Assembly (NCBI GenBank): GCA_900540625.1
Contig: UQGP01000002.1
Coordinates: forward strand, 62,001 to 126,000
DNA: 64,000 nt
Direction of reading: 5' to 3'
Origin: an uncultured Porphyromonadaceae bacterium
Lineage (GTDB): Bacteria; Bacteroidota; Bacteroidia; Bacteroidales; Muribaculaceae
A program made the position numbers and the translations under genes. Positions 9,133-17,659 of the stretch are shown piece after piece (position 1 is the stretch's first letter; each line of letters opens with the position of its first letter). The notes beneath the pieces were generated by a model. The model did not search any database. It was not told the origin of the DNA and worked only from the letters and a program-made list of their open reading frames with translations.

Positions 9133-9573
9133 ATGAACGAACTACTTGAAAAAGCCGCGATGATATGCCTGACAAAGCATAGCGGCCAAACTGACAAAGC
9201 CGGGAAAGCATACTTCCTCCACCCCATGCGTGTCGCCATGGCCTGCGCCACCGACGAGCAACGCATCGTCGCAATGCTTCACGACACCATCGAGGACACA
9301 GGAGTAACCACAGCCGACTTGCTCGCATACGGCTTCCCACAGGATATTGTCGACGCGGTACTCTCCGTAACACGCCAAGACGGCGAAACCTACGAGCAGT
9401 TCGTCGAACGCTGCGCCCTCAATCCCGTCGGGCGGCAGGTCAAACTCAAAGACCTCGAAGACAATATGGACATTCTTCGGCTCGACTCAGTGGACGAGAA
9501 ATCCATCGAACGGCTAAACCGCTATATCAAGGCCCACCGCTTCCTCTCAGATTACGCCGACACAGCCAAATAA
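9133..9573 (+). CDS. small stand-alone HD-domain hydrolase (SpoT/MESH1-type HD fold)
   Basis: 146 residues made up of one HD domain. Candidate metal ligands are the histidine in YFLHPMRVA (about 31) and the HD pair in MLHDTIEDTG. This arrangement matches the hydrolase half of RelA/SpoT (HPxxVA ... HDxxED) and the small alarmone hydrolases of the MESH1/SAH type. No synthetase, TGS or ACT domain is present. A (p)ppGpp hydrolase role is possible but is inference: many HD proteins with this wording act on other nucleotides. It is the last gene of the 6-9.6 kb plus run. Confidence 0.75.
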   Translation: MNELLEKAAMICLTKHSGQTDKAGKAYFLHPMRVAMACATDEQRIVAMLHDTIEDTGVTTADLLAYGFPQDIVDAVLSVTRQDGETYEQFVERCALNPVGRQVKLKDLEDNMDILRLDSVDEKSIERLNRYIKAHRFLSDYADTAK

Positions 9574-9625
9574 GAGGCTGGCCCAGCGTAATAGACCATA
9601 GCATCACAACATACATACCTACGAC

Positions 9626-9661
9626 AAAAGCCGCCACGCCGGGTATCCGGCAGGGCAGCTT
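9626..9661 (-). terminator. rho-independent terminator of rpmH
   Basis: On the minus strand, just past the rpmH stop, a GC-rich hairpin (core GCCGG-ATAC-CCGGC, extended by GCTGCC/GGCGGC) is followed by TTTTG. The outer bases CCACGACAAAA/TTTTGTCG also pair, which makes a longer imperfect stem. Confidence 0.6.
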
Positions 9662-9693
9662 GTGTTATTTTGTCGTGGCTATGCGTCCAGCGA

Positions 9694-9849
9694 TTACTTG
9701 CTGGCGATAGAGCAAGAGACGGTCAGACGTGCGCGACCTTTAGCGCGACGACGAGCCAATACCTTACGGCCTTCGGGTGTGGACATACGCTCACGGAAGC
9801 CATGCTTGTTAACTCTCTTGCGGTTAGACGGTTGGAAAGTACGTTTCAT
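9694..9849 (-). CDS. rpmH: 50S ribosomal protein L34
   Basis: 51 residues, too short for many gene callers. The protein opens MKRTFQPSNRKRVNKHGF, continues RMSTPEGRKVLARRRAKGR and ends in SIASK. This is the highly basic L34 pattern that holds rRNA in the large subunit. The usual bacterial neighbours (rnpA, dnaA, yidC) are absent; in Bacteroidales rpmH is normally found alone like this. A -7 box lies 44 bp upstream and a terminator directly downstream, so it is a single-gene unit. Confidence 0.96.
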   Translation of the reverse strand: MKRTFQPSNRKRVNKHGFRERMSTPEGRKVLARRRAKGRARLTVSCSIASK

Positions 9850-9892
9850 TGTATTATTTAGTTTGTATGTTTTTATTTCACAATTCGGACTG

Positions 9893-9900
9893 CAAATTTA
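9893..9900 (-). promoter_or_regulatory. -7 box for rpmH
   Basis: The minus strand reads TAAATTTG followed by CAG, an exact TAnnTTTG match 44 bp before the rpmH ATG. No strong -33 is seen. Confidence 0.55.
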
Positions 9901-10007
9901 CGCATATTTTTTCTAACAAGCAATAGCGAAGGACGTTTTTGTACTCATTTTATATGAATATGAGCGTCTTCGGCTATCTTGTGCCGTATTAGAAGCGAAC
10001 TACGCCA

Positions 10008-10033
10008 CCTCGGTCGAGCGCTGTCGGCCGAGG
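10008..10033 (-). terminator. inverted repeat after the dipeptide epimerase
   Basis: CCTCGGTCGA and TCGGCCGAGG (10 bp with one G-T pair) flank a 6-nt loop, 17 bp past the epimerase stop at 10050. There is no T-run, so this may be a terminator, an mRNA-stabilising stem, or both. Confidence 0.45.
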
Positions 10034-10049
10034 CTAATGCTTGCATATC

Positions 10050-11183
10050 TTAGATTAGTTCGACGCCGATACCCGGACGATCGGGAATGGTAACCTTGCC
10101 GTTGACGATTTTGATGCCGTCAAAACGGTCGTTGGCTATCAGCAAGTTGCCGTCCAAATCGGCCCAGTCTACCATAGGAGCCAATTGAGCGGCAGCCGTT
10201 ACGGCACATGAAGTCTCGGTCATACAGCCAAGCATGATTTTCATACCCATAGCGCGTGCTTGTACCGCCATTTTGTATGCCTCGTGCATACCGGTAGATT
10301 TCATCAGCTTGATATTGATGCCGTCATAGACTCCGGCGGCACGGCGCACGTCCGGAAGCCGCTGTAGAAATTCGTCGGCGATGATAGGCAGTGGCGAACG
10401 TTCGCGAAGCCATGCGGTATCGTCTATGCGCGTCTTGTCCATAGGCTGCTCGACAAACAGGCAATTCTTTTCGGCCAGATAATGGCACATCTCTAGGGCT
10501 TTTTCTTTATTGTCCCATCCTTGGTTGGCGTCCACGCAAATAGGCACATTGGTACGTGCTCGAATGGCCTCGACAAGCTCTTTGTCGTGATCCAGTCCCA
10601 TCTTGATTTTTATAACCTTAAAGGGCGCCGTCTCGTCTATCTTGGCGTTCATCTCCTTGGGGTCGGCGTCATAGCTGATAGTAAACGATGTATTGGGGCA
10701 TTTGTCCGGATTCAGACCCCAAATCTTATACCACGGCTGTCCCATGATTTTGCCAAGAAGGTCGTGCAATGCTATGTCTACCGAGGCTTTGGCTGCGCGA
10801 TTGTTGGGCGCTACACTATCCATATAGTCATGTATGTCCTCGATGCGGAACGGATCGGCAAATTGGCCGAGGTCCAGACGATTCAGGAAAGAGCATACAC
10901 TCTCTACGCTCTCGCCCAGATACGGAGGCATCGAAGCTTCACCGTAGCCCACTATGCCGTCATACTCCAGTTTCACCTGCACATCAGGCGTCGTAGTACG
11001 CTGATATCGTGCAAGGTTGAAGGCATGGCGCAGACGCAGTTCGTAAGGTTCGAACGAAAGGTTGAGGTGTCCCGAGCGCGTTGCCTTTTTCTTGGTGGCA
11101 TTGCCAAAGGCACTGAATGATATGGGGGCAACAGCCAAAGCGGCGCCCAATGCGGTTGTACGGAGAAAGTCTCGGCGTTTCAT
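10050..11183 (-). CDS. L-Ala-D/L-Glu dipeptide epimerase (enolase superfamily), exported
   Basis: 377 residues. The N-terminus MKRRDFLRTTALGAALAVAP looks like a twin-arginine export signal. The rest is a muconate-lactonising/mandelate-racemase-type barrel: KIKM (192-195) with catalytic K194, metal ligands D218 (VDANQGW), E245 (EQP) and D270 (IADE), and the second catalytic lysine K292 in NIKLMKSTG. This set is diagnostic of dipeptide epimerases, which convert L-Ala-D-Glu from murein into L-Ala-L-Glu so that ordinary peptidases can use it. It follows an NlpC/P60 endopeptidase by 77 bp, which fits that pathway. The signal suggests a periplasmic site, unlike cytosolic YcjG. Confidence 0.88.
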   Translation of the reverse strand: MKRRDFLRTTALGAALAVAPISFSAFGNATKKKATRSGHLNLSFEPYELRLRHAFNLARYQRTTTPDVQVKLEYDGIVGYGEASMPPYLGESVESVCSFLNRLDLGQFADPFRIEDIHDYMDSVAPNNRAAKASVDIALHDLLGKIMGQPWYKIWGLNPDKCPNTSFTISYDADPKEMNAKIDETAPFKVIKIKMGLDHDKELVEAIRARTNVPICVDANQGWDNKEKALEMCHYLAEKNCLFVEQPMDKTRIDDTAWLRERSPLPIIADEFLQRLPDVRRAAGVYDGINIKLMKSTGMHEAYKMAVQARAMGMKIMLGCMTETSCAVTAAAQLAPMVDWADLDGNLLIANDRFDGIKIVNGKVTIPDRPGIGVELI

Positions 11184-11260
11184 AATGGTATGTTTTTATT
11201 GTATCGTGCCGTTGCTTGCGCGTATGGCACTTATTGTAGTCTTATATTCTGTCTTAATTA

Positions 11261-12439
11261 TTATTTGTAATCGAAGTACCACGGGTGGTTACGCACGGCC
11301 GTAATGCCGCGAGTTCCGATATTGCCGTCGATGCGTACAGCGTGCAAAAACGGCGTGGTAAGGTAGGACGGGCTGTCCGGATTGACGCTATTGCGGCGCA
11401 CTCGACCCGACGAGTGTACATAATCTCCGTCGTGGTCGTATATGGCCACGTGTGTCACGCGTCCGGTCTTTGGATTGCCAAAGAACAGCAGGTCTCCGGC
11501 CTTGCATTGTCGCCAATCGGCGGCCTCGATGCGAGTACCGGTCGTGGCCTGTTGCGAGGCATCGCGCATCAGTATTATTCCGTTGGCAAGATACGAAACC
11601 TTGGCCAACCCCGAACAGTCAAGGCTCTTAGGCGATGTTCCGCCCCAAAGATATGGCGTTCCTTCCATCGAATATGCCATATCGAGTATTACGTCTGCAT
11701 TGAAATCCTGCGTAGCCCATTCTTCGATAGGTGTCAACGCCGAAGCATCGCACCACCCCGAACGACCATCCGGCAGTGTAACTTGTACGCGGCCGCGTAC
11801 TTTCTTATCAAGGTTGCCCTCGACAATGTCACCGCTGACAAAGTCGGTGACCACATCGCGCACGCCCGAAACTTTGGCATCTCGATAGGCACGCACCTGA
11901 TACGGCGAGGTCACCACCAATCGCCTTGCCCGGCGCCACTCTCCCATCTGCTCGGGAGTTTTCATAGCCACCGAATTATTCACCACCCACGATATATATC
12001 CGTCAGGAGTCTGCACTCGCAACCACTCGCCGTCATTATCAAGTACGCGTAGCGGCATGCCCATCAGCGCCTGCGATGCCATCTCTGCATCATGCCCGGG
12101 ACGAGTGCGCAGACACGCCACCGAGATGCGAGGCAATGCCCAATTATCACCGGGCAGTACTGCTATGCCGTTGGATGCTTCGATTCCGGCCTCTGTAATT
12201 GCACGCATCAGCGAGTCGGCGAGATATCCCTCTGAAACGGTACCGGTCAGCACAACCTTGCCGTTGTCGATGGGTCGTACGGTAATATCGTAGATGTTTT
12301 GACGACCGTCAGGCGCCAATCGGGCGCGGACAGCCGACACTATGGTTCGTGCTTTATCGGCCACGGTGGCCGCTTCCATCGTCATGGGCGCCAAGACTGC
12401 AAGTGCCAGCGCGCACAGCATATACCTGATGTTTTTCAT
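11261..12439 (-). CDS. exported NlpC/P60 (C40) murein peptidase with SH3 domains
   Basis: 392 residues. A signal peptide (1-23) is followed by a short BON-like alpha/beta segment (about 45-97), two SH3-like modules (about 105-155 and 172-235) and a C-terminal NlpC/P60 domain. The catalytic set is C275 (SLDCSGL), H330 (VTHVAIY) and H342 (DYVHSSG). SH3-plus-P60 proteins of this build cut gamma-D-Glu-diamino-acid bonds in muropeptides (YkfC type), releasing L-Ala-D-Glu for the epimerase encoded next. The gene lies between a secreted transglutaminase-like protein and that epimerase on the same strand. Confidence 0.9.
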   Translation of the reverse strand: MKNIRYMLCALALAVLAPMTMEAATVADKARTIVSAVRARLAPDGRQNIYDITVRPIDNGKVVLTGTVSEGYLADSLMRAITEAGIEASNGIAVLPGDNWALPRISVACLRTRPGHDAEMASQALMGMPLRVLDNDGEWLRVQTPDGYISWVVNNSVAMKTPEQMGEWRRARRLVVTSPYQVRAYRDAKVSGVRDVVTDFVSGDIVEGNLDKKVRGRVQVTLPDGRSGWCDASALTPIEEWATQDFNADVILDMAYSMEGTPYLWGGTSPKSLDCSGLAKVSYLANGIILMRDASQQATTGTRIEAADWRQCKAGDLLFFGNPKTGRVTHVAIYDHDGDYVHSSGRVRRNSVNPDSPSYLTTPFLHAVRIDGNIGTRGITAVRNHPWYFDYK

Positions 12440-12621
12440 TGTTATACCTTGGTGAATAACTACCTAAATTGTAATGATTTGTATTCTGTCTTATCTAATA
12501 TGCGTCTTCCGTGATGCGTACGGCGTATGTATCGATTTCAGTGCACCGAAGTTACCGCTATTCGGCTTTCGGAAGATGTCTCAAATACGGCTTTCACGGA
12601 TTATGATTATCCGTATTTCCC

Positions 12622-13992
12622 TTATTCGTCTTCGTCTTGTACCACGGTAGCGGGCTCGGTCTTGATTATCTGCAAGCTCGAATCCCATCCGGGGTAGAAC
12701 AGGTTGCCGCGCGAGGTCTCCACCTCACCGGCCTGGAAATCTATAGTTTCGCTACGTACGTATTTCTTGGCAGGATAAAGTGTACCGCAAATACCTCGAT
12801 TCGAAGCAAAACGATACATATCAATACCATGGCTGTAGAATCCGTGTGTGTCCTTGTCGTATGTCTCGGGTGTGATGCCGTAGTTGCCGAAGGACATATC
12901 CACCGGTACCCAGCCTATGCCCTCAAAGTATACCTCGGCCCAATCATGGTAATTCTTAGCTCCGGGGTGCAGCATCCATCCGCTTTCCCATAAAGCCGGG
13001 ATACCGAGGGATCGCATCATTGAAATGTAAAGCATAGAGACCTGTCCGCAGTCGCCATATCCACGGTCGAGTACATAACGCGGCACACATGGTATGGTGC
13101 TATATTCTCGAGCGCCTGCCCATGGATATCTGTCGGCAATGTATTTGTACACCAATTTGTGTTGTAGGTAGGGATTGGTCTCGTCGCCTACAATGTCGCG
13201 AGCCTCGACTCCAAGGTCTACAATGTGCGGAGCCTGCATCGCGGTATATTCAGCGTAAAACGGCGCTGTCGTATCATACGGCTTTATGCGTGCCAGTATA
13301 TCTTCCTCGCTGACATACAACGATGTAACAGTATAACGTCCTGTGTACTCGAAATGTGTATCCTTGCCTGTCACCACCGGTGCCTGCATATATATGGTGT
13401 TGTGTACCGAGCGGCCGTCCGAAAGCACATAGGGATGCGATGCCGCCAATATCGAGATGTCATATTGGCGTTCGGTCTCGACAGGCACGGGCATCCATAC
13501 ACGCAAGGTATCGCCTTCAAGTACCTCGTTGTAAGGCACATCTATGACAAAACGGAAGGTAATGGTTTGCGCCGGACCGCGATGAAAGTAGTCATCAGCC
13601 GAAGCAAGCGGACTTTCGATTACGGCCCTGACTCTTGCAACGTCGATGGAGTCGGCATCAGCGCCACGATTAATCCATTCCACGCCGCTCACCTCAGGAC
13701 ATATAAGCTTCAGATTGGATGGGGCCTTGCGGAATACCATAACCTTGCCGTCGGCTGTAGTGCGTGTTTCAAGAAGCCCTTGCGCTATAAACTCATCGGT
13801 ACGTGCAGCCACTGACGGCCCGTAAAGTTTGGCAAGACGCTGCCGAGCCTGTTCTACTGTCAGCGAGAAATCTCTGTCAAGACGCTCCGAAATGGCCTTG
13901 GCCGAATCGGTTTCGAACCATGACGGCGTGGCCGCGCCCGAATATTGTGTCGCCACCAGCGAGAGTGCGGCGGCAAGGATTATGTGTTTCAT
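12622..13992 (-). CDS. secreted transglutaminase-like cysteine protein
   Basis: 456 residues from the ATG at 13992, chosen because it opens with a clean signal peptide (MKHIILAAALSLVATQYSG); 25 more upstream codons are open but look non-coding. A beta-rich N-terminal half precedes a transglutaminase core with a complete triad: C315 (GYGDCGQ), H349 (NYHDWAEV) and D365 (WVPVDMS). Bacterial members are mostly peptidases or amidohydrolases rather than cross-linkers. The neighbours (P60 peptidase, dipeptide epimerase) suggest work on murein peptides, but the substrate is unknown. Confidence 0.85.
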   Translation of the reverse strand: MKHIILAAALSLVATQYSGAATPSWFETDSAKAISERLDRDFSLTVEQARQRLAKLYGPSVAARTDEFIAQGLLETRTTADGKVMVFRKAPSNLKLICPEVSGVEWINRGADADSIDVARVRAVIESPLASADDYFHRGPAQTITFRFVIDVPYNEVLEGDTLRVWMPVPVETERQYDISILAASHPYVLSDGRSVHNTIYMQAPVVTGKDTHFEYTGRYTVTSLYVSEEDILARIKPYDTTAPFYAEYTAMQAPHIVDLGVEARDIVGDETNPYLQHKLVYKYIADRYPWAGAREYSTIPCVPRYVLDRGYGDCGQVSMLYISMMRSLGIPALWESGWMLHPGAKNYHDWAEVYFEGIGWVPVDMSFGNYGITPETYDKDTHGFYSHGIDMYRFASNRGICGTLYPAKKYVRSETIDFQAGEVETSRGNLFYPGWDSSLQIIKTEPATVVQDEDE

Positions 13993-14060
13993 ATCGTGAT
14001 ATGACGGTTTATGGTTAAAGGTTGGAGATGCAGTTTTATCAAATTGCGTATATACTTGAG

Positions 14061-14091
14061 TAGGCATACCGCCTGTATGACGGTATGCCTA
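14061..14091 (-). terminator. perfect 11-bp inverted repeat after glmM
   Basis: TAGGCATACCG and CGGTATGCCTA form an 11-bp perfect stem with a 9-nt loop, 7 bp past the glmM stop on the minus strand. No U-tract follows, so it is at best a weak terminator or an RNA-stabilising hairpin. Confidence 0.5.
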
Positions 14092-14097
14092 TCGTTA

Positions 14098-15495
14098 TCA
14101 GTGTTTGATGTGAGCGATTTCTTCGATAACGCTCTTGATTTCGTTGCCCAAAGCCTGAGCTTGCTCCATGGTGTGAGCCTCGGAGTAGATGCGAATGATG
14201 GGCTCGGTATTGGACTTGCGCAGATGTACCCAGCTGTCGGGATAGTCTATCTTAACGCCGTCTATGGTCGTGATTTTTTCGTTGGCATAACGTTTCTTGA
14301 CTACATCAAGGATGGCATCGACGTCCATTTCGGGAGTAAGCTGTATCTTGGTCTTGGCAATGGCGTACTGCGGATACTTTTTCTTGAGCTCGGAAACCTT
14401 AAGGCCGCTCTTGGCAAGCAGCGTCAGGAACAACGCCACGCCCACCAGGGCATCGCGTCCGTAATGCAGCGGCGGATAAATGACTCCGCCATTGCCTTCG
14501 CCGCCTATCACCGCATTGATTTTCTTCATCAGGGTGGTCACATTGACCTCGCCCACGGCGCTGGCCTGATAAGGACAGTTGTGGTCGAGAGCCACGTCGC
14601 GCAATGCGCGTGACGAGCTGAGATTGGAGACTGCCGGGCCGGGGGTGTTACTGAGCACGTAGTCTGCGACAGCCACCAGGGTGTATTCCTCGACAAACAT
14701 CTCGCCGTTTTCCATCACTATAGCCAGACGGTCTACATCGGGGTCTACGACAAAGCCGACATCTGCCACACCGGTCTTCATAAGGTCGGAAATCCCGGTG
14801 AGGTTTTCGGGAATAGGCTCGGGATTGTGTGCAAAGTTGCCTGTGGGGTCGCAGTTGAGTTCGATGACTTTATTGACGCCGAGGCTGCGAAGCAGTTGAG
14901 GTATAACCACACCGCCCACGCTGTTGACAGCGTCTACTGCTACGGTGAAATTTGCTTTTTGGATTGCATCGGTATCGACAAGATCCAGTGCAAGGACTTT
15001 CTGAATATGACGACGATTGTATGTCGTATTTTTAAGGTGATGGCCGAGTTGGTCGACTTCGGCAAAGCAGTACTCGCGCTCGGTGGCTATGCGCAATACT
15101 TCCTGGCCTTCTTCAGCCGTGAGGAATTCGCCGTGTTCGTTGAGAAGTTTCAGCGCGTTCCATTGTTTGGGATTATGACTGGCCGTAAGTATCAGTCCGC
15201 CGCAGGCGTTTTCCATAGTCACCGCCAATTCGGTGGTAGGCGTCGAAGCGGGGCCGATATTGACCACATCGAAGCCCATGCCCATCAATGTGCCTATAAC
15301 CACGTCTATCACCATCGGGCCGGAGATGCGGGCGTCATGGCCTACTACTATGGTACGGTAGGGCAGTGTGGTGGTACGGTCTATGAAGGTGGCATAAGCT
15401 GCCGTATACTTTACTATGTCTATCGGCGTTAGTGCTTCGCCGGGACGGCCGCCGATAGTGCCGCGTATACCGGAGATGGATTTTATAAGGGTCAT
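14098..15495 (-). CDS. glmM: phosphoglucosamine mutase (alpha-D-phosphohexomutase)
   Basis: 465 residues. It interconverts GlcN-6-P and GlcN-1-P on the way to UDP-GlcNAc. The phosphoserine loop TASHNPKQWN (105-114) holds the active serine S106, the metal loop is DPDVDRL (251-257), and the sugar loop GEGNGG and phosphate loop RKSNTEPIIR are further on. Length matches GlmM. The phosphohexomutase family also includes phosphomannomutases with the same motifs, so substrate choice is by overall resemblance. It is followed on this strand by the murein-peptide genes and preceded by a DUF4827 lipoprotein. Confidence 0.88.
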   Translation of the reverse strand: MTLIKSISGIRGTIGGRPGEALTPIDIVKYTAAYATFIDRTTTLPYRTIVVGHDARISGPMVIDVVIGTLMGMGFDVVNIGPASTPTTELAVTMENACGGLILTASHNPKQWNALKLLNEHGEFLTAEEGQEVLRIATEREYCFAEVDQLGHHLKNTTYNRRHIQKVLALDLVDTDAIQKANFTVAVDAVNSVGGVVIPQLLRSLGVNKVIELNCDPTGNFAHNPEPIPENLTGISDLMKTGVADVGFVVDPDVDRLAIVMENGEMFVEEYTLVAVADYVLSNTPGPAVSNLSSSRALRDVALDHNCPYQASAVGEVNVTTLMKKINAVIGGEGNGGVIYPPLHYGRDALVGVALFLTLLAKSGLKVSELKKKYPQYAIAKTKIQLTPEMDVDAILDVVKKRYANEKITTIDGVKIDYPDSWVHLRKSNTEPIIRIYSEAHTMEQAQALGNEIKSVIEEIAHIKH

Positions 15496-15611
15496 AATTT
15501 GGTTAAGTATGGATTTTTCGATATTGATTGTGTCTGCTTGGGTTTTGAGCTATATCTTCGATGTTATTACCTCTGATGCAAGCCTAAACGCCGAGAGCTG
15601 AAGTGCGATAT

Positions 15612-16223
15612 TTACGTTTTTTGACGATAATAGCGTATATGGAATAGATACGGTATCACCTGCGAAGTCTCGTTTGTCAGACCGTACTGCGACTTGATGA
15701 CGATATTTACTTCGGCATCCACCGGCAGATAGTACAGCGGTTGCTGCACTCCCGAGCCCCATTGGTACGAGGCCTGTAACGAGTAGTTCTTGAAGCGGAA
15801 CCACGAGCTGTTGTATGTCATGTCCGTATCGTTTCCGTCACCCTCGGGCAGTTGTCCGTTGGAATAGTAATTGAGGTTGTAACGCGTAAAGCGGAAGTAC
15901 ATCACTTCATCGGACTTGGCGTAATTGCCGCGAGTGCCGGGATTGAGCACCTGCATATACATATTACCGTCTTCGTCAAGACGATAGTAAGGTGCATCCG
16001 GACCGGTCTCGAACTCGAATGTCGTATCCGTGGGTATGGTATTGGAGACGCGCTGGTCTACCAAAAAGAGGTTGACCGCTTGGTTTTCGTGCGTCAGCAA
16101 CTCTGCATAGCTTTTCGAGTCTTTGCACGAAAACGAAGCCACGCCCATAGCCACACCGACAAGGGCGGCGGCTAACAGTCGTAGCATTTTCGCGTTAGAC
16201 TTAAGCATCTGTTTGATAGGCAT
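15612..16223 (-). CDS. DUF4827-type lipoprotein
   Basis: 203 residues. After a long basic N-terminus and hydrophobic stretch, the lipobox ASFSC places the acylated cysteine near residue 33. The body (KSYAELLTHENQAVNLFL ... EVMYFRFTRYNLNYYSNGQ ... IPYLFHIRYYRQK) is the pattern I associate with Bacteroidales DUF4827 proteins, which commonly lie between a DHH phosphoesterase and glmM, as here. They have been compared with FKBP-like folds, but no function is established to my knowledge. Confidence 0.75.
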   Translation of the reverse strand: MPIKQMLKSNAKMLRLLAAALVGVAMGVASFSCKDSKSYAELLTHENQAVNLFLVDQRVSNTIPTDTTFEFETGPDAPYYRLDEDGNMYMQVLNPGTRGNYAKSDEVMYFRFTRYNLNYYSNGQLPEGDGNDTDMTYNSSWFRFKNYSLQASYQWGSGVQQPLYYLPVDAEVNIVIKSQYGLTNETSQVIPYLFHIRYYRQKT

Positions 16224-16367
16224 AATACTATTTTATGTGATAATGTAGCTCTATGGTTATTTATCTCTGTATCTTGTTAGATCCTCTGGCGTTTCTGTTT
16301 ATATATCTCAGCGTTTGTATGTACAATGCGGTTCGGCGATACTATTCGTTTAATTTCCTTTGTCAAG

Positions 16368-17432
16368 CTATTTTTTAAGCATCTTGGCATGGCTGCCTAA
16401 TATGAACTCGGTGGCATTGTCGTCGAGTATGCTCTCAAACTTTGCCTTAGCTTCGTCGAGTGTGCCGCGGAATTCGCCTCCGGCAGCATTGCGATGACCG
16501 CCTCCACCGAAGTATCGCGAGCAGACAATGTCCACGGGGAAGTCGTCGATACTGCGCATGGACACCTTGATGTAATCTCTCTCTTCGCGCATAAAGGCGC
16601 TATAAATCACGCCCGGAATAGCCAGCGGCTTATTCACCAAACCTTCGGTGTCGCCTTTGGCATAGTGGAACTCATTGAGTTCGTCGCGACTCAGCGTTAT
16701 CAGCGCGGCATGAGCCTCGGGATATACCTTCATTTTTTCCAATATTGCATAGCTATTGAGGCGCATACAATCTTCGCTGTGATTATCAAAAAGAGTACGC
16801 CACAAGGTATTTTTGTCTACACCTCTTTCGAGAAGTTCGGCTACTATACGGTAGTCTTCGGGATGGTTGGCGTTATGCGAGAAGTTATTGGTGTCTGTCA
16901 TCATACCGGCCATAATGCAGGTAGCGGCTTCGAGATCCATCAAATCAAGCCATCCGGCTCGTTTGATTACCGAATACAACAGCGAGCAAGTAGACGATCG
17001 CTGCGGTTGGGATATCGCCCAATCAAAGGTCGATATATCGGGATCCAAATGGTGGTCTATCATCGCGCGACGGGCCTTGGACTCAGTGATATACGGTGCA
17101 AGTCTGTCCACTCGTGACAGAAGATGGTAATCGAGGCAGAATATGAGGTCGGCATTTTCAAACAGCGTCTTCACTCGTTTAGGCGAACGAGTCATCGGAA
17201 CTACGGTCCCAAATCCCGGAATACCGCAGATATTATGATTAGGCTCATCGGGCGTCACCACTGTCACATCTATCTGCTTGGTCCTCAGTATACGTGCCAA
17301 CGCCAAAGAAGACCCTATAGCATCACCGTCGGGCGACATGTGACATGTGATAACGATACGGCGCGAGTGATTGACCGCGTCTACAATTCCTGATATAGCT
17401 TTTAATTGCTCTAAATCAAATACTTCCGGCAT
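16368..17432 (-). CDS. nrnA: DHH/DHHA1 phosphoesterase (NrnA-like oligoribonuclease / pAp phosphatase)
   Basis: 354 residues. The DHH domain shows ITCHMSPDGDAIGSS (H31, D35, D37), a DHH triad in MIDHHLDPD, and further metal ligands; the DHHA1 domain ends in GGGHRNAAGG. NrnA enzymes degrade nano-RNAs and dephosphorylate 3'-phosphoadenosine 5'-phosphate. The domain order and size match NrnA rather than RecJ or GdpP, but activity on cyclic-dinucleotide products is possible in this family. It heads the transcript toward DUF4827 and glmM, from a -7 box 42 bp upstream. Confidence 0.88.
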   Translation of the reverse strand: MPEVFDLEQLKAISGIVDAVNHSRRIVITCHMSPDGDAIGSSLALARILRTKQIDVTVVTPDEPNHNICGIPGFGTVVPMTRSPKRVKTLFENADLIFCLDYHLLSRVDRLAPYITESKARRAMIDHHLDPDISTFDWAISQPQRSSTCSLLYSVIKRAGWLDLMDLEAATCIMAGMMTDTNNFSHNANHPEDYRIVAELLERGVDKNTLWRTLFDNHSEDCMRLNSYAILEKMKVYPEAHAALITLSRDELNEFHYAKGDTEGLVNKPLAIPGVIYSAFMREERDYIKVSMRSIDDFPVDIVCSRYFGGGGHRNAAGGEFRGTLDEAKAKFESILDDNATEFILGSHAKMLKK

Positions 17433-17473
17433 ATAAGTATTGGCCTTATCGTTGAACTGATAAATTCATTATG

Positions 17474-17481
17474 CAAAGATA
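17474..17481 (-). promoter_or_regulatory. -7 box for nrnA
   Basis: The minus strand reads TATCTTTG followed by CA, an exact match to the -7 consensus, 42 bp before the ATG at 17432. Confidence 0.65.
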
Positions 17482-17608
17482 ATCATTATAACGGATACGC
17501 ACACATCTTCGGCCGTCGTTTTTTTGATTTTTCACATTGCGAAAAAAACAAGGGTAGTCCAAGCGGAGCAAACACGCTTTGGCCGAACAAATGCAAATAC
17601 TAAAAACG

Positions 17609-17646
17609 CCGAAGCCCTGAAAGCGTGTATTCTTTCGGGGCTTCGG
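17609..17646 (-). terminator. terminator of the nqr operon
   Basis: CCGAAGCCC(T)GAAAG and CTTTCGGGGCTTCGG form a stem of about 14 bp with a short AT-rich loop, just past the nqrF stop. On the minus strand GTTTTTAG follows one base after the stem, so it is a standard rho-independent terminator. Confidence 0.8.
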
Positions 17647-17659
17647 TATTTCTATTTTT

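Noticed and set aside
9574..10049. tRNA or small RNA around rpmH
   Set aside because: No cloverleaf or conserved T-loop sequence on either strand; the structure there is explained as terminators.
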